Source: Pedococcus dokdonensis (GTDB lineage: Bacteria > Actinomycetota > Actinomycetes > Actinomycetales > Dermatophilaceae). From it: 64,000 nucleotides of DNA. The notes beneath the pieces are model-generated. The model had not been told where the DNA came from. It worked only from the letters and a program-made list of their open reading frames with translations, and ran no database searches. Of this stretch, positions 32,037 to 40,533 are shown piece by piece. How positions within the stretch are numbered: position 1 is the first letter of the stretch; each line of letters begins with the position of its first letter. The translations under genes were made by a program, and so were the position numbers. The stretch spans positions 2,480,001 through 2,544,000 of the forward strand of contig NZ_LT629711.1 in NCBI RefSeq assembly GCF_900104525.1, read 5' to 3'.

Positions 32037-32255
32037 TCAGAGGCTCCCGCCACCGCCGTCGACGTCGCCACCGAACCCGGGCGTGAGCTTGAAGGTGCCC
32101 GGCGCCATGTCGCCGTACTCGTCGGCGCGGCGCTCTTCGGGAGTGCGCTTGTCACGGATCCTCCCGGCCACCGCGACGGCCAGCAGGAGCACGACTGCTG
32201 CCGCGCCGATCGCGAAGAGCCCGATCAGCACGACCGCGAACACGGAGACGTTCAC
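32037..32255 (-). CDS. Small single-pass membrane protein (72 aa)
   Basis: GTG 32255 with a strong ribosome-binding site (GAAGGGGGAAG, 4 nt away). The hydrophobic segment VFAVVLIGLFAIGAAAVVLL (residues 5-24) is followed by AVAVAGRIRDKRTPEERRAD, a cytosolic basic/acidic stretch, and a Gly/Asp-rich tail. N-out or N-in topology unresolved. Conserved in many actinobacteria as a hypothetical protein; function unknown. The longer open frame on this strand that continues to 35675 is antisense to real genes. Confidence 0.65.
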   Translation of the reverse strand: MNVSVFAVVLIGLFAIGAAAVVLLLAVAVAGRIRDKRTPEERRADEYGDMAPGTFKLTPGFGGDVDGGGGSL

Positions 32256-32344
32256 GGCTTCCCCCTTCGTCTTGGTGGGTTGATCGTCCGCTCTCCGGCT
32301 GCCCCGGTCAACCGGATCGGAAAAGCTCGTCCAAATCCTTGACC

Positions 32345-32362
32345 TTCGAACAGGTGTTCGAA
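32345..32362. promoter_or_regulatory. LexA (SOS) box
   Basis: TTCGAACA-GG-TGTTCGAA is an 18-bp perfect palindrome that contains TCGAAC-N4-GTTCGA, the actinobacterial LexA consensus. It ends 10 bp before the ATG of the DUF222-HNH gene. 13E12-repeat (DUF222) genes of Mycobacterium tuberculosis are known LexA targets. Confidence 0.85.
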
Positions 32363-32372
32363 AGACTTGGCC

Positions 32373-33710
32373 ATGGCCGTCGCACTGCTCGCATCGCCGC
32401 CCCTGGCGGCGGCTGACGCAGTGCGTCAGGTGCACGGCGTCCTCGATCGTTGTGCTCCCGTCGACGACCTCGACGGGTATGCCGCGTCGCACCTCCTCGG
32501 CGACGTCCAGCGGGCGAGGACGCGGCTGGAGGCGATGGAGCTCGCGCTCGTGGCGACGGTCGACAAGTCGCCGGTGGCCACCGATGCCGGCATGACCGGC
32601 ACCGCGGCGTGGCTGGCCGCCCGGTCCCGGCGAGACAATGCCTCCGCGGCGCGGGCGGTCTCGCTGGCGAACGCGCTCGACGACGGGCTGACCGCCACGA
32701 AGGACGCGTTGGGCGACGGCGAGCTGACGACCGAGCACGCCCGGGTGATCGCGACCGCTGCCCAGCAGCTGCCCGCGGGACTCGCTCACGCTGAGCGAGC
32801 CGCGATCGAGGAGTCTCTCGTGTCGGTGGCCAAGCGGGTCGACCCCACCGCGTTGCGGCGCAAGGCCCGACGGGCCCTCGAGGCGGCCCAGCGCTCGCAG
32901 GCCGAGGTCGACGCCCACGAGGACGCCGTGCTGCGCGGGGAGGAGGAGCGGGCCCTCGCTGCGACCAGGCTGACGCTGCACGACAACCGCGACGGCACCA
33001 CCACCGGGCACTTCACGGTGCCCACGCTGGCGGCCACCATCCTCAAGAAGGTCGTGCAGCAGATGGCGTCGCCGCGCCGGTTCGCGCAGCAGGCGGCGCG
33101 ACGGGCCCGAGCCGAGGCGTCCGCCGGCGACACGTCGCTGAGCGCCGAGCAGGTGACCGAGGCGACGTGGGACGCGTTCAGGGCCGAGGACCTCGACTGG
33201 TCGCAGAAGTACGGTCGGGCGTTCGTCGAGCTGCTCGAGCACCTGCCCACCGACCACCTGTCCGGCAAGGTGAACGCGACGGTCCTCGTCACCGTCGAGC
33301 ACGACAAGCTGAGAGCGTCGCTCGGGGCGGCCCACCTCGACACCGGCCACGACCTGTCGGCGTCGGAGGCGCGCCGGTTGGCGTGCGGCGCCGGCGTGTT
33401 GCCAGGAGTGCTGGGGGGCGAGTCGCAGGTGCTCGACCTGGGTCGGACCAACCGGTTCTTCTCCGAGGCGCAGCGGGTGGCACTCGTGACGAAGTACGAC
33501 ACCTGCGCCGCGGACGACTGCGACCGCCCCTATGCGTGGACCGAGCTCCATCACGAAGATCCGTGGGCGACCGGCGGGCAGACCGACCTCGAGCTGGCCG
33601 TGCCGTTGTGCGGGTTCCATCACCGGCGGCTGCACCAGCCCGGGTTCCGGCACCTGATCAGCCGCGACCGCGGTGGTCGCAAGAACGTCACCATCCATCG
33701 GCGGACCTGA
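32373..33710 (+). CDS. DUF222-HNH endonuclease family protein (13E12-repeat type), SOS-controlled
   Basis: 445 residues. The DUF222 helical domain occupies about 10-300 (ASHLLGDVQRARTRLEAMEL, GELTTEHARVIATAAQQLPA). The C-terminal HNH motif reads CAADDCDRPYAWTELHHEDP, then LAVPLCGFHHRRLHQPGF, with two cysteine pairs for zinc and the catalytic histidine. ATG 32373 preferred to TTG 32367. These proteins are multi-copy in actinobacteria, probably DNA-damage or mobile-element related; the biochemical role is unproven. A perfect LexA box lies directly upstream. Confidence 0.9.
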   Translation: MAVALLASPPLAAADAVRQVHGVLDRCAPVDDLDGYAASHLLGDVQRARTRLEAMELALVATVDKSPVATDAGMTGTAAWLAARSRRDNASAARAVSLANALDDGLTATKDALGDGELTTEHARVIATAAQQLPAGLAHAERAAIEESLVSVAKRVDPTALRRKARRALEAAQRSQAEVDAHEDAVLRGEEERALAATRLTLHDNRDGTTTGHFTVPTLAATILKKVVQQMASPRRFAQQAARRARAEASAGDTSLSAEQVTEATWDAFRAEDLDWSQKYGRAFVELLEHLPTDHLSGKVNATVLVTVEHDKLRASLGAAHLDTGHDLSASEARRLACGAGVLPGVLGGESQVLDLGRTNRFFSEAQRVALVTKYDTCAADDCDRPYAWTELHHEDPWATGGQTDLELAVPLCGFHHRRLHQPGFRHLISRDRGGRKNVTIHRRT

Positions 33711-33815
33711 GCGCACCTGGTTGCACCAACTCCCGTGCGCGGGGCGCACGCTCGGACGACATCTGCTCGCAAGACGCGGTTGCCGCGCGGTCGGCTGCTC
33801 GGAAGACTCTCGCGC

Positions 33816-35534
33816 ATGACCGATGACCAGTGGTTCCGCGAAGCTGTCGTCTACCAGATCTACCCGCGCAGCTTCCAGGACTCCGACGGCGACGGCATCG
33901 GCGACGTGCCTGGAATCATCCGGCGGCTCGACTACCTGCAGCAGCTCGGTGTCGACGTCCTCTGGCTGTCCCCGATCTACACCAGCCCGCAGGACGACAA
34001 CGGCTACGACATCGCCGACTACCAGGACATCGACCCCACGTTCGGCACCTTGGCCGACGTGGACGAGCTGGTCGAGCAGGCGCACGCCCGCGGCATACGG
34101 ATCGTCATGGACCTCGTGGTCAACCACACCTCCGACGAGCACCCGTGGTTCGTCGAGTCGCGGTCGAGCAAGGACAACCCCAAGCGCGACTGGTACTGGT
34201 GGCGCCCCGCGCGCGACGGCTACACCGCCGGCGAGGTCGGCGCCGAGCCGACCAACTGGGAGTCGTTCTTCAGCGGTCCCGCCTGGGAGCTCGACGAGAA
34301 GACCGGCGACTACTACCTGCACCTGTTCAGCCGCAAGCAGCCCGACCTCAACTGGGAGAACCCGGAGGTGCGCGAGGCCGTCTACGAGATGATGCGTTGG
34401 TGGCTCGACCGGGGGGTCGACGGCTTCCGGATGGACGTCATCAACATGATCTCCAAGGTCACCTCGCTGCCCGACGGGGAGCCGCTGCCCGCCACCCCGC
34501 AGCTCGGCGACGGCACGCCGCACTTCCTCAACGGGCCACGGATCCACGAGTTCCTCCAGGAGATGCACCGCGCGGTGTTCGAGGGTCGGCCCGAGAAGCT
34601 GCTGACCGTCGGCGAGATGCCCGGCGTCACCGTGGAGGACGCGATCCTCTACACCGACCCCGAGCGCCACGAGGTCGACATGGTGTTCCAGTTCGAGCAC
34701 GTGGGCCTCGACATCGGCGCGCACAAGTGGGACCGCAGCCGGGTCGACCTGCGCGACCTCAAGGCCTCGCTCGGGCGCTGGCAGGAGGCGCTGGCCGAGG
34801 TCGGCTGGAACTCGCTCTACTGGAACAACCACGACCAGCCACGCGCGGTGTCGCGCTTCGGGTCCGACGCCCCGGAGCACCGGGTCGCCTCGGCCAAGCT
34901 GCTCGGCACGGTGCTGCACCTGCACCGCGGCACCCCCTACGTCTACCAGGGCGAGGAGCTGGGGATGACGAACGTGCCGTTCGCGACGGCCGACGACTTC
35001 CTCGACATCGAGTCGGTGAACTACTACCGGCTGGCGTCCGGCGCAGGCGGCAACGTCGAGGAGATCCTGGCCAACCTGCGGCTCGGCAGCCGCGACAACG
35101 CCCGCTCCCCCATGCAGTGGGACGACAGCGCGAACGCCGGCTTCACCACCGGGCAGCCCTGGGCGCCGGCCAACCCGAACTACCCGGAGATCAACGCCGC
35201 CGCTGCCGTGGCCGACGACGACTCGGTCTTCCACCACTACCGGCGGCTCATCGAGCTGCGGCACACCGAGCCGGCGGTCGCGCACGGTGACTTCCGGCTG
35301 CTGGCGCCGGACCACCGGGCGCTCTACGCGTTCACCCGGTCGCACGACGGCACCGACCTGCTCGTGCTCGCGAACTTCGGGACCGACGAGCTCGACCTCA
35401 CTGGTCCCGAGCTCGCTGACGCGATCGACGTGACCGGATGGGACTCGTCGACCCTGCTGCTCGGCAACCTCGACGACCCCGCGTCGCCGACTGCGCCGCT
35501 GCGCGCATGGGAGGCCCGCATCCTGCGGCGTTGA
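33816..35534 (+). CDS. GH13 alpha-glucosidase / oligo-1,6-glucosidase type
   Basis: 572 residues. GH13 conserved regions: DVLWLSPIYTSPQDDNGYDI, DLVVNHTS (region I), nucleophile D207 in DGFRMDVIN, acid/base E267 in GEMPG, transition-state stabiliser D340 in NNHDQPR. QPDLNWENPEVR precedes the nucleophile, as usual in oligo-1,6-glucosidase/alpha-glucosidase subfamilies (GH13_17/23/31). Cytosolic, no signal. It hydrolyses short alpha-glucosides. It is alone with 105 bp upstream and no visible operator. Trehalose or sucrose specificity cannot be excluded. Confidence 0.92.
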   Translation: MTDDQWFREAVVYQIYPRSFQDSDGDGIGDVPGIIRRLDYLQQLGVDVLWLSPIYTSPQDDNGYDIADYQDIDPTFGTLADVDELVEQAHARGIRIVMDLVVNHTSDEHPWFVESRSSKDNPKRDWYWWRPARDGYTAGEVGAEPTNWESFFSGPAWELDEKTGDYYLHLFSRKQPDLNWENPEVREAVYEMMRWWLDRGVDGFRMDVINMISKVTSLPDGEPLPATPQLGDGTPHFLNGPRIHEFLQEMHRAVFEGRPEKLLTVGEMPGVTVEDAILYTDPERHEVDMVFQFEHVGLDIGAHKWDRSRVDLRDLKASLGRWQEALAEVGWNSLYWNNHDQPRAVSRFGSDAPEHRVASAKLLGTVLHLHRGTPYVYQGEELGMTNVPFATADDFLDIESVNYYRLASGAGGNVEEILANLRLGSRDNARSPMQWDDSANAGFTTGQPWAPANPNYPEINAAAAVADDDSVFHHYRRLIELRHTEPAVAHGDFRLLAPDHRALYAFTRSHDGTDLLVLANFGTDELDLTGPELADAIDVTGWDSSTLLLGNLDDPASPTAPLRAWEARILRR

Positions 35535-35684
35535 GGTGTGCCGCCGTGCCGTCTCGGTGCGGCAGACCGCAGGTTTCGTTCCGAAGGGGTGACGAACCTG
35601 CGGGGCGGGCGCTCTCTCCTGCAGAAGGGTGAGATCTGCCCGATTCGCCCCCCTGCCCGGGACGCGCTGTGCCACGATCTGCGC

Positions 35685-36146
35685 GTGATTCGAGCAGAAC
35701 TCGGGGTGGGGATCCTGACCACGGCGGTGTGGGTCTACTGCCTCTTCGACGTGATCATGACCGACGAGTCGCGGATCAGGAACCTGCCCAAGGTGACCTG
35801 GATCTTCATCGTGCTCTTCACCTCGGTCGTGGGGGCGGTGGCCTGGCTCATCGCCGGGCGGCCGGAGAGCGCGCCGCGGAGCATGCCCTACAAGGGAAAC
35901 ACCGGCCGCGCCGGCACCTACCCGGAGTACGACCGGCCGGGACGTTTCGTGCCGACCAACCCCGACGACGACGCCGAGTTCCTGCGGAAGGTGCGCGAGC
36001 GCGCCGAGGCGCAGACCGCGGAGGCCAAGCGGCAGCGGCTCGAGCGGGAGCGGTTGGAAGCCGAGCAGATCGAGCGGGAGCGCGAGCGCCGCCGCCAGCG
36101 CAGCCAGGACCCCGACCCCGGGGCCACGGACGACACCGCCCGCTAG
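35685..36146 (+). CDS. PLDc_N-domain membrane protein with coiled-coil tail
   Basis: 153 residues, GTG 35685. Residues 1-65 are the PLDc_N (phospholipase D nuclease N-terminal) module: two membrane segments (VGILTTAVWVYCLFDVIMTD and KVTWIFIVLFTSVVGAVAWL) ending in IAGRPES. The tail has a charged coiled coil (KVRERAEAQTAEAKRQRLER). No nuclease domain follows; stand-alone PLDc_N proteins are very common in actinobacteria, role unknown. Its stop overlaps the convergent DUF1028 gene by 4 bp. Confidence 0.82.
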   Translation: MIRAELGVGILTTAVWVYCLFDVIMTDESRIRNLPKVTWIFIVLFTSVVGAVAWLIAGRPESAPRSMPYKGNTGRAGTYPEYDRPGRFVPTNPDDDAEFLRKVRERAEAQTAEAKRQRLERERLEAEQIERERERRRQRSQDPDPGATDDTAR

Positions 36147-36970
36147 GCGTCCGGGGTGGCGTCGCGCAGCGCCGCGAGCACCTTGGCGTCGATGCCGTCG
36201 GGAGCCATCCGCATCTCGTAGTTGGCCTCACCTGCCCACGCCCCCAAGGCGTCGGTCAGTGTCCCGGAGTAGCCGAGGTGGGCGAGCCGCACCGCGACCT
36301 CGTCGGCAAGGTCGCCGGCCAGCGGGCTGACGTCCTCGGGTCCGCCGAAGACGAGGTCGTTGATCCGCAGCAGCCGGGCCAGCTCCTGCGGCGCGTCGTC
36401 GTGGTCGTCGACCCGCAGGTCGGCGAGGACACCGCAGTGGTCGTACCCGGCGCCGGGCTGCACGGCATACAGGGCAGCGCCCTGGCGACCACGGGAGTCG
36501 CCGCCGGCAGCGTCGCCGGCGAGCAGGGTCGCGACCAGGCGGTCGGTGAGCGAGCTCCCGACGGACGCCAGCCACGCGGCCTCCATCTCCGACACGACGT
36601 CGGAGCCGGTGAGGATGTTGCCCTGGATGGCATAGCCACCGGTCTCGTCGCGGCCGCTCACGCCACCAGCCCAGTCCATGCAGGCCCCGCCGGTCCAGGT
36701 CGCCTGCGAGTCGAGGCCGACGACGCCGAGCTGGCGGTGCGCGCGGTCGGGGTCCGGCGCGGTGCAGGCGGCGACCGCGTCGTCAGCGCCCGCCCCGCTG
36801 GCGAGTGAGTCGAGTGCGACCGAGCGGTAGGCGACGCGCGCCATCGCCTGCGTCGCCACGGCCCCCACCCCGAGCCGCACCTGCGGCACGACCGCGCCGA
36901 CGAACGGGAACTTGCTCGCGACGGCGACACCGAAGGCGTCACCGACCTGGCCGACGATCGAAAAGGTCAT
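36143..36970 (-). CDS. DUF1028 family protein (Ntn-hydrolase-like)
   Basis: 275 residues. Start MTFSIVGQVGDAFGVAVASK FPFVGAVVPQVRLGVGAVATQ is the DUF1028 signature; further blocks are GGYAIQGNILTG and RVDDHDDAPQELARLL (the family's conserved VDDH). The N-terminal T2/S4 region resembles Ntn hydrolases, which would require processing of the initiator methionine. Sometimes fused to peptidoglycan-binding domains; not here. Function unproven. Confidence 0.88.
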   Translation of the reverse strand: MTFSIVGQVGDAFGVAVASKFPFVGAVVPQVRLGVGAVATQAMARVAYRSVALDSLASGAGADDAVAACTAPDPDRAHRQLGVVGLDSQATWTGGACMDWAGGVSGRDETGGYAIQGNILTGSDVVSEMEAAWLASVGSSLTDRLVATLLAGDAAGGDSRGRQGAALYAVQPGAGYDHCGVLADLRVDDHDDAPQELARLLRINDLVFGGPEDVSPLAGDLADEVAVRLAHLGYSGTLTDALGAWAGEANYEMRMAPDGIDAKVLAALRDATPDA

Positions 36971-37040
36971 GGCCCGACCGTAGCCACCGCGGCGTCGGTG
37001 AGCGATTGGGAGCCCATCGGCTCACCTGCGAGGATGGGGC

Positions 37041-38195
37041 GTGGCCGCGAAAACGACCAGGACCGAGTCCAACCGCACCGATCCGTCCGGCAGCGCCCTG
37101 CGCACGAACCTCCTGTCCTGGACGGCCCTCGCACCGCTCGTCGCCATCGTGGCGCTGGTGCTCACCTGGGGACGGCACCTCGGCACGCTGCCGGTGATCA
37201 TCGTGGCGGTGGCGCTCGCCGCGGCCGTGCTGGCGGCCGTGCACCACGCGGAGGTCGTGGCCCACCGGGTCGGGGAGCCGTTCGGTTCGCTGGTGCTGGC
37301 TGTCGCCGTGACGATCATCGAGGTGGCCCTGATCGTGACGCTGATGATCAGCGGCGGGAAGGACACCGCGTCGCTGGCGCGGGACACCGTGTTCGCGGCA
37401 GTGATGATCACCTGCAACGGGATCGTCGGTCTGTCGCTGTTCGTCGGGGCGGTGCGCTTCCGGTTGATCTCGTTCAACGCGGAGGGCACCGGGGCCGCGC
37501 TGGCGACGGTGACGACACTGGCCGTGATGACGATGGTGGTGCCCACGTTCACGACCAGCGCGCCCGGCCCGGAGTTCTCCAGCTCGCAGCTGGCGTTCGC
37601 GGCGGTGGTGTCGTTGGCGCTCTACGGGATGTTCGTGTCGACCCAGACGCGGCGGCACCGTGACTTCTTCCTGCCGGTCGCCCAGGACGGGCAGCCGCTC
37701 GACGACGAGGACGGCGACGAGCACGCCGACCCGCCCACGAACCGCGAGACCTACCTCAGCCTCGGCCTGCTGCTGCTCTCGCTGGTCGCCGTGGTGGGCT
37801 TGGCCAAGGTCGAGTCCCCGGCCATCGAGTCGGGTGTCGCGGCAGCGGGGTTCCCGCAGTCGTTCGTCGGTGTCGTCATCGCGCTGCTGGTGCTCCTGCC
37901 GGAGACGCTGGCGGCCGCGCGGGCCGCCCGGGGCAACCGGATCCAGACCAGCCTCAACCTCGCGCTCGGGTCGGCGATGGCCAGCATCGGCCTCACCATC
38001 CCGGCGATCGCGATCGCCTCGATCTGGCTCGACGGGCCGCTGTTGCTGGGGCTCGGCCCGGTGCAGATGGTGCTGCTCGCGCTGACCGTGGTGGTCAGCG
38101 TGCTGACCGTGGTGCCGGGGCGGGCCACGCGGCTGCAGGGCGGCGTGCACCTCGTGCTGCTGGCGGCGTTCGTGTTCCTCGCCGTCAACCCCTGA
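37041..38195 (+). CDS. Ca2+/H+ (cation/proton) antiporter, CaCA family, ChaA-like
   Basis: 384 residues, GTG 37041. About eleven membrane segments. The two alpha-repeats hold the ion-binding signatures: LAVAVTIIEVALIVTLMISG (EV.LI) in the first half and ALLVLLPETLAAARAARGNR with NLALGSAMASIGLTIPAIA in the second. The acidic loop (DGQPLDDEDGDEHADPP) between halves is usual. It exchanges Ca2+ or Na+/K+ for protons at the membrane. No neighbours in operon. Confidence 0.9.
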   Translation: MAAKTTRTESNRTDPSGSALRTNLLSWTALAPLVAIVALVLTWGRHLGTLPVIIVAVALAAAVLAAVHHAEVVAHRVGEPFGSLVLAVAVTIIEVALIVTLMISGGKDTASLARDTVFAAVMITCNGIVGLSLFVGAVRFRLISFNAEGTGAALATVTTLAVMTMVVPTFTTSAPGPEFSSSQLAFAAVVSLALYGMFVSTQTRRHRDFFLPVAQDGQPLDDEDGDEHADPPTNRETYLSLGLLLLSLVAVVGLAKVESPAIESGVAAAGFPQSFVGVVIALLVLLPETLAAARAARGNRIQTSLNLALGSAMASIGLTIPAIAIASIWLDGPLLLGLGPVQMVLLALTVVVSVLTVVPGRATRLQGGVHLVLLAAFVFLAVNP

Positions 38196-38220
38196 CGGCT
38201 GGCGCCGCACTCCTGGCCCC

Positions 38221-38328
38221 CCGCGGGTCGTGGGGGCAGCACCCACCTGGGTAGGTCGGCGCGCCGCGGTGCGTCCGCGGGTCGTGGGGGCAGCACCCAC
38301 CTGGGTAGGCCGCCGCGCCGCGGTGCGC
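38221..38328. repeat. Two tandem 54-bp repeats between convergent genes
   Basis: Units 38221-38274 and 38275-38328 differ at a few positions; each contains GGGTCGTGGGGGCAGCACCC and ACCTGGGTAGG. They fill the gap between the antiporter (+) and the DsbA-like gene (-) and may work as a bidirectional terminator. Confidence 0.75.
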
Positions 38329-38352
38329 CCGCGACATACCGTGGGTTGCTGG

Positions 38353-39066
38353 TCAGGCGCCGGCGCTCATCGCCTCGTGGTCGTCGTTCGTGGCCGCCTC
38401 GATCAGCTGGAGGAGGGTCTCGACGGGGTGCGCCCCGGACAGTGCCACGCGCCGGTTCGCGACGAAGAACGGCACCCCGGTGACACCGATGTCGCGCGCG
38501 GCGATCTCGTCGGCGCGCACGTGGTCGGCGAACTCGTCGCCCGCGAGCACCGCGGACACCCGGCGACCGTCGAGACCTGCCTCGGCGCCGAGGCGCTGGA
38601 GCGACTCGACGTCGTCGATCGCCTTGCCCTCGGAGAAGTGCGCGCTGTAGAGACGCTCGAGGACAGCCGCCTGGAGCGCGGGGCCACCCTGCGCCAGACC
38701 CAGCGCGACGAGGCGGTGGGCGTCGAACGAGTTGGCCCGCAGCTGCTTGTCCACGTCGATGTGGACCCCGTCGGGGCGGCCCATCACGGCGGGGCGCTCG
38801 GCGATCTCGCGGGCGCCGGCGAGATCGGTGCCGTAGCGCTGCGCCAGCCAGGCGAGCACGGTCTCGCCGGTGCTGTGTGCGGCCTTCGGGTCGAGCTGGA
38901 AGGCGTGGTAGGTCACGGTGACCTCCGCCGGGTGCGCGCTCTCGGCGATCGCCAGCTCGAGGCGCCGCTTGCCGAGGTAGCACCACGGGCACACCACGTC
39001 GGCCCAGACGTCGATCTCGACGGTGTGGTCGTCAGGTCGCGAGTTGGTCGGTCGTTCCACGCTCAT
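38353..39066 (-). CDS. DsbA/FrnE family thiol oxidoreductase
   Basis: 237 residues from ATG 39066. Thioredoxin-fold active site CPWC at C26-C29 (WADVVCPWCYLGKRRLELAI), helical insertion, then the cis-proline loop GVTGVPFFVANRRVALSGAH. No signal peptide, so cytosolic like FrnE/polyketide-associated isomerases rather than periplasmic DsbA. FrnE-like proteins link to oxidative or metal stress. Downstream of the NlpC gene but separated by a terminator. Confidence 0.92.
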   Translation of the reverse strand: MSVERPTNSRPDDHTVEIDVWADVVCPWCYLGKRRLELAIAESAHPAEVTVTYHAFQLDPKAAHSTGETVLAWLAQRYGTDLAGAREIAERPAVMGRPDGVHIDVDKQLRANSFDAHRLVALGLAQGGPALQAAVLERLYSAHFSEGKAIDDVESLQRLGAEAGLDGRRVSAVLAGDEFADHVRADEIAARDIGVTGVPFFVANRRVALSGAHPVETLLQLIEAATNDDHEAMSAGA

Positions 39067-39099
39067 CCCGCCATCCTCACACGGGACGGCCCGACACGC

Positions 39100-39136
39100 C
39101 GCAGGCCCCCGGCCGCCGAAGCGGTGGGGGCCTGCG
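39100..39136 (-). terminator. Intrinsic terminator of the NlpC/P60 gene
   Basis: CGCAGGCCCCC (39100-39110) and GGGGGCCTGCG (39126-39136) make an 11-bp stem with a 15-nt loop, 64 bp after the NlpC stop codon. Confidence 0.75.
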
Positions 39137-39200
39137 ATGCGTGGCCTGCGGTGCGTGCGGGCTGAGCCTGCGCTCAGGGCCGGACCGGGTGGCGCGTGGG

Positions 39201-39944
39201 TCAGGGACGCCCGTAGGTGACGTTCGAGGACCAGATCGAGCGGAGCGCGACGGCCTTGCCGCTGCGCGGGGAGTCCCACATCATGCCGTTCCCGGCGTAG
39301 ATGCCCACGTGGTAGGCGGGGCTGCCGAAGAAGACCAGGTCGCCCGGCTGCGGGTTGGAGACCCGGTCGGTGACCTGCTTCTGCTCCTCGGCGGTGCGCG
39401 GGAGGCTGATGCCGACCTTGCCGAAGACGTACTGGGTGAAGCCCGAGCAGTCGAACCCCGTGGACGGGCTGGTGCCGCCGTAGGAGTACATCAGGCCCTC
39501 GTACTGGGCCGCGATGGCCAGCACGCCGCCGGCGGCGGGCTTGAGGCTGGTGTAGTCCTTGCGGGCGGTGGACCGGCTGGCCGTCGACGCGCTGCTGCGG
39601 CCGGTGGTGGCCACGTGGTGCACGACCGGCTTGGGCTTCGGCTTGGCGGTCGCCGTGAAGCCGATGACGCCGAACGCGCTCGAGGCCGCGGGAGCCGCGG
39701 TCTCGGGGGCCCGCACGGCGACGGGGGCGACGGTCGCGGCCGTGCGCTTCGCGGCGGCCGGAGCCGGGCTGGCGCTGGCGGCCGAGGCCGGGAGAGCGAA
39801 CGAGGCGACGAGACCACCGGAAGCGGCGATGACCGCTGAGGTCTTGACGGCCGGCTGCGCGGCGCTGGCCACGATGCCGGAGAGCTCTGAGACGGGGTTG
39901 AAACGGCCCGGCGCGCGGTGGCGGCCAGTGCTGTGTGAAGCCAC
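39201..39944 (-). CDS. NlpC/P60 cell-wall endopeptidase under c-di-AMP riboswitch control
   Basis: 247 residues from GTG 39944 (GGAGG 10 nt upstream). Hydrophobic export segment about 31-55 (AVIAASGGLVASFALPASAA), Ala/Pro-rich linker, then the NlpC/P60 domain 130-247. Catalytic C166 (GFDCSGFTQYVFGK) and H212 (AYHVGIYAGNGM); the third residue is probably in the following strand. It cleaves peptidoglycan peptides (gamma-D-Glu-mDAP) during growth. The 5' leader carries a ydaO-type c-di-AMP riboswitch, so it should be off when c-di-AMP is high. No LysM or SH3 domain. Confidence 0.93.
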   Translation of the reverse strand: MASHSTGRHRAPGRFNPVSELSGIVASAAQPAVKTSAVIAASGGLVASFALPASAASASPAPAAAKRTAATVAPVAVRAPETAAPAASSAFGVIGFTATAKPKPKPVVHHVATTGRSSASTASRSTARKDYTSLKPAAGGVLAIAAQYEGLMYSYGGTSPSTGFDCSGFTQYVFGKVGISLPRTAEEQKQVTDRVSNPQPGDLVFFGSPAYHVGIYAGNGMMWDSPRSGKAVALRSIWSSNVTYGRP

Positions 39945-39960
39945 GATGGATGAACCTCCA

Positions 39961-40140
39961 GCGCCTACGAGGTGAGCTGTCGGGTTCGGGTGGAGGTAGT
40001 CACCCGGCCGCCACGGTTGCCACCCGACCTTGCGGGTGCGCGCGTGAAGACTTAACCCCAAGGACCTGTCGCGGTGACCAGGCCCGAAGTTGGGTCCCCC
40101 GCTCCTGCCAAGCGGTTTGTGCTGAGTGACTCGGGCGTGG
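39961..40140 (-). ncRNA. c-di-AMP riboswitch (ydaO-yuaA class)
   Basis: Read on the minus strand, the leader contains GCGGGGGACCCAACTTC near 40100, GGGGTTAAGTC near 40055, and ends ACCCGAACCCGACAGCTCAC CTCGTAGGCG, the diagnostic 3' part of the ydaO aptamer (CCGAA...CAGCTAACCTCGTAGGCG). It stops about 16 nt before the NlpC GTG with the ribosome-binding site in between. This class commonly controls cell-wall hydrolases in actinobacteria. Exact ends are estimated. Confidence 0.9.
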
Positions 40141-40442
40141 TGACAGGACTAGGCGATCCACATCGAGCCGACCCTCCCAGGGGGCGAAAGGGCCGCCGCC
40201 ACCGTACACAAGCCCCCTGGGAAAGTCACGTTGAGGTCACGACCCGCCCAAGAAAGACCAAGGTGATGTCTCGCACAGTCCAGCCGTCGTGCTCAAAACC
40301 GCAGGTCAGCGGCCTGATGCAGGTTCCGGAGGCGCTCAGATGAGCGGGCAGGACGCGCCGAAAGGACTAGTTGCGGGCATTGGCCGACCGGCGGACGGTC
40401 AGTGCCACAGCCGCGGTCGCGCCGCCAGCCGTCGGTCACACC

Positions 40443-40533
40443 CGTCAGACCGACGGCGGTCGCGCCGACAGCCGTCGGTCAGACCCGTCGGACCGGTCAA
40501 ACCAGTCAGACCAGTCGGACCGGTCAGACCAGT
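40443..40533. repeat. GACCGGTC/CAGTC-rich short repeat cluster after the DtxR gene
   Basis: Repeated RACCRGTC words: CGTCAGACCGACGG, GCCGTCGGTCAGACC, GGACCGGTCAAACC, AGTCAGACCAGTCGG, ACCGGTCAGACCAGT. The palindrome GACCGGTC occurs twice (40491, 40519). It lies at the 3' end of the DtxR gene. Bases 40150-40442 otherwise show no gene. Confidence 0.5.

Noticed and set aside
32037..35675. 1212-codon open frame on the minus strand
   Set aside because: Antisense to the DUF222-HNH and GH13 genes, which have clear family motifs. Composition is the Val/Asp/Gly/Arg-rich shadow of high-GC coding; only its last 72 codons (with GTG and ribosome-binding site) look real.
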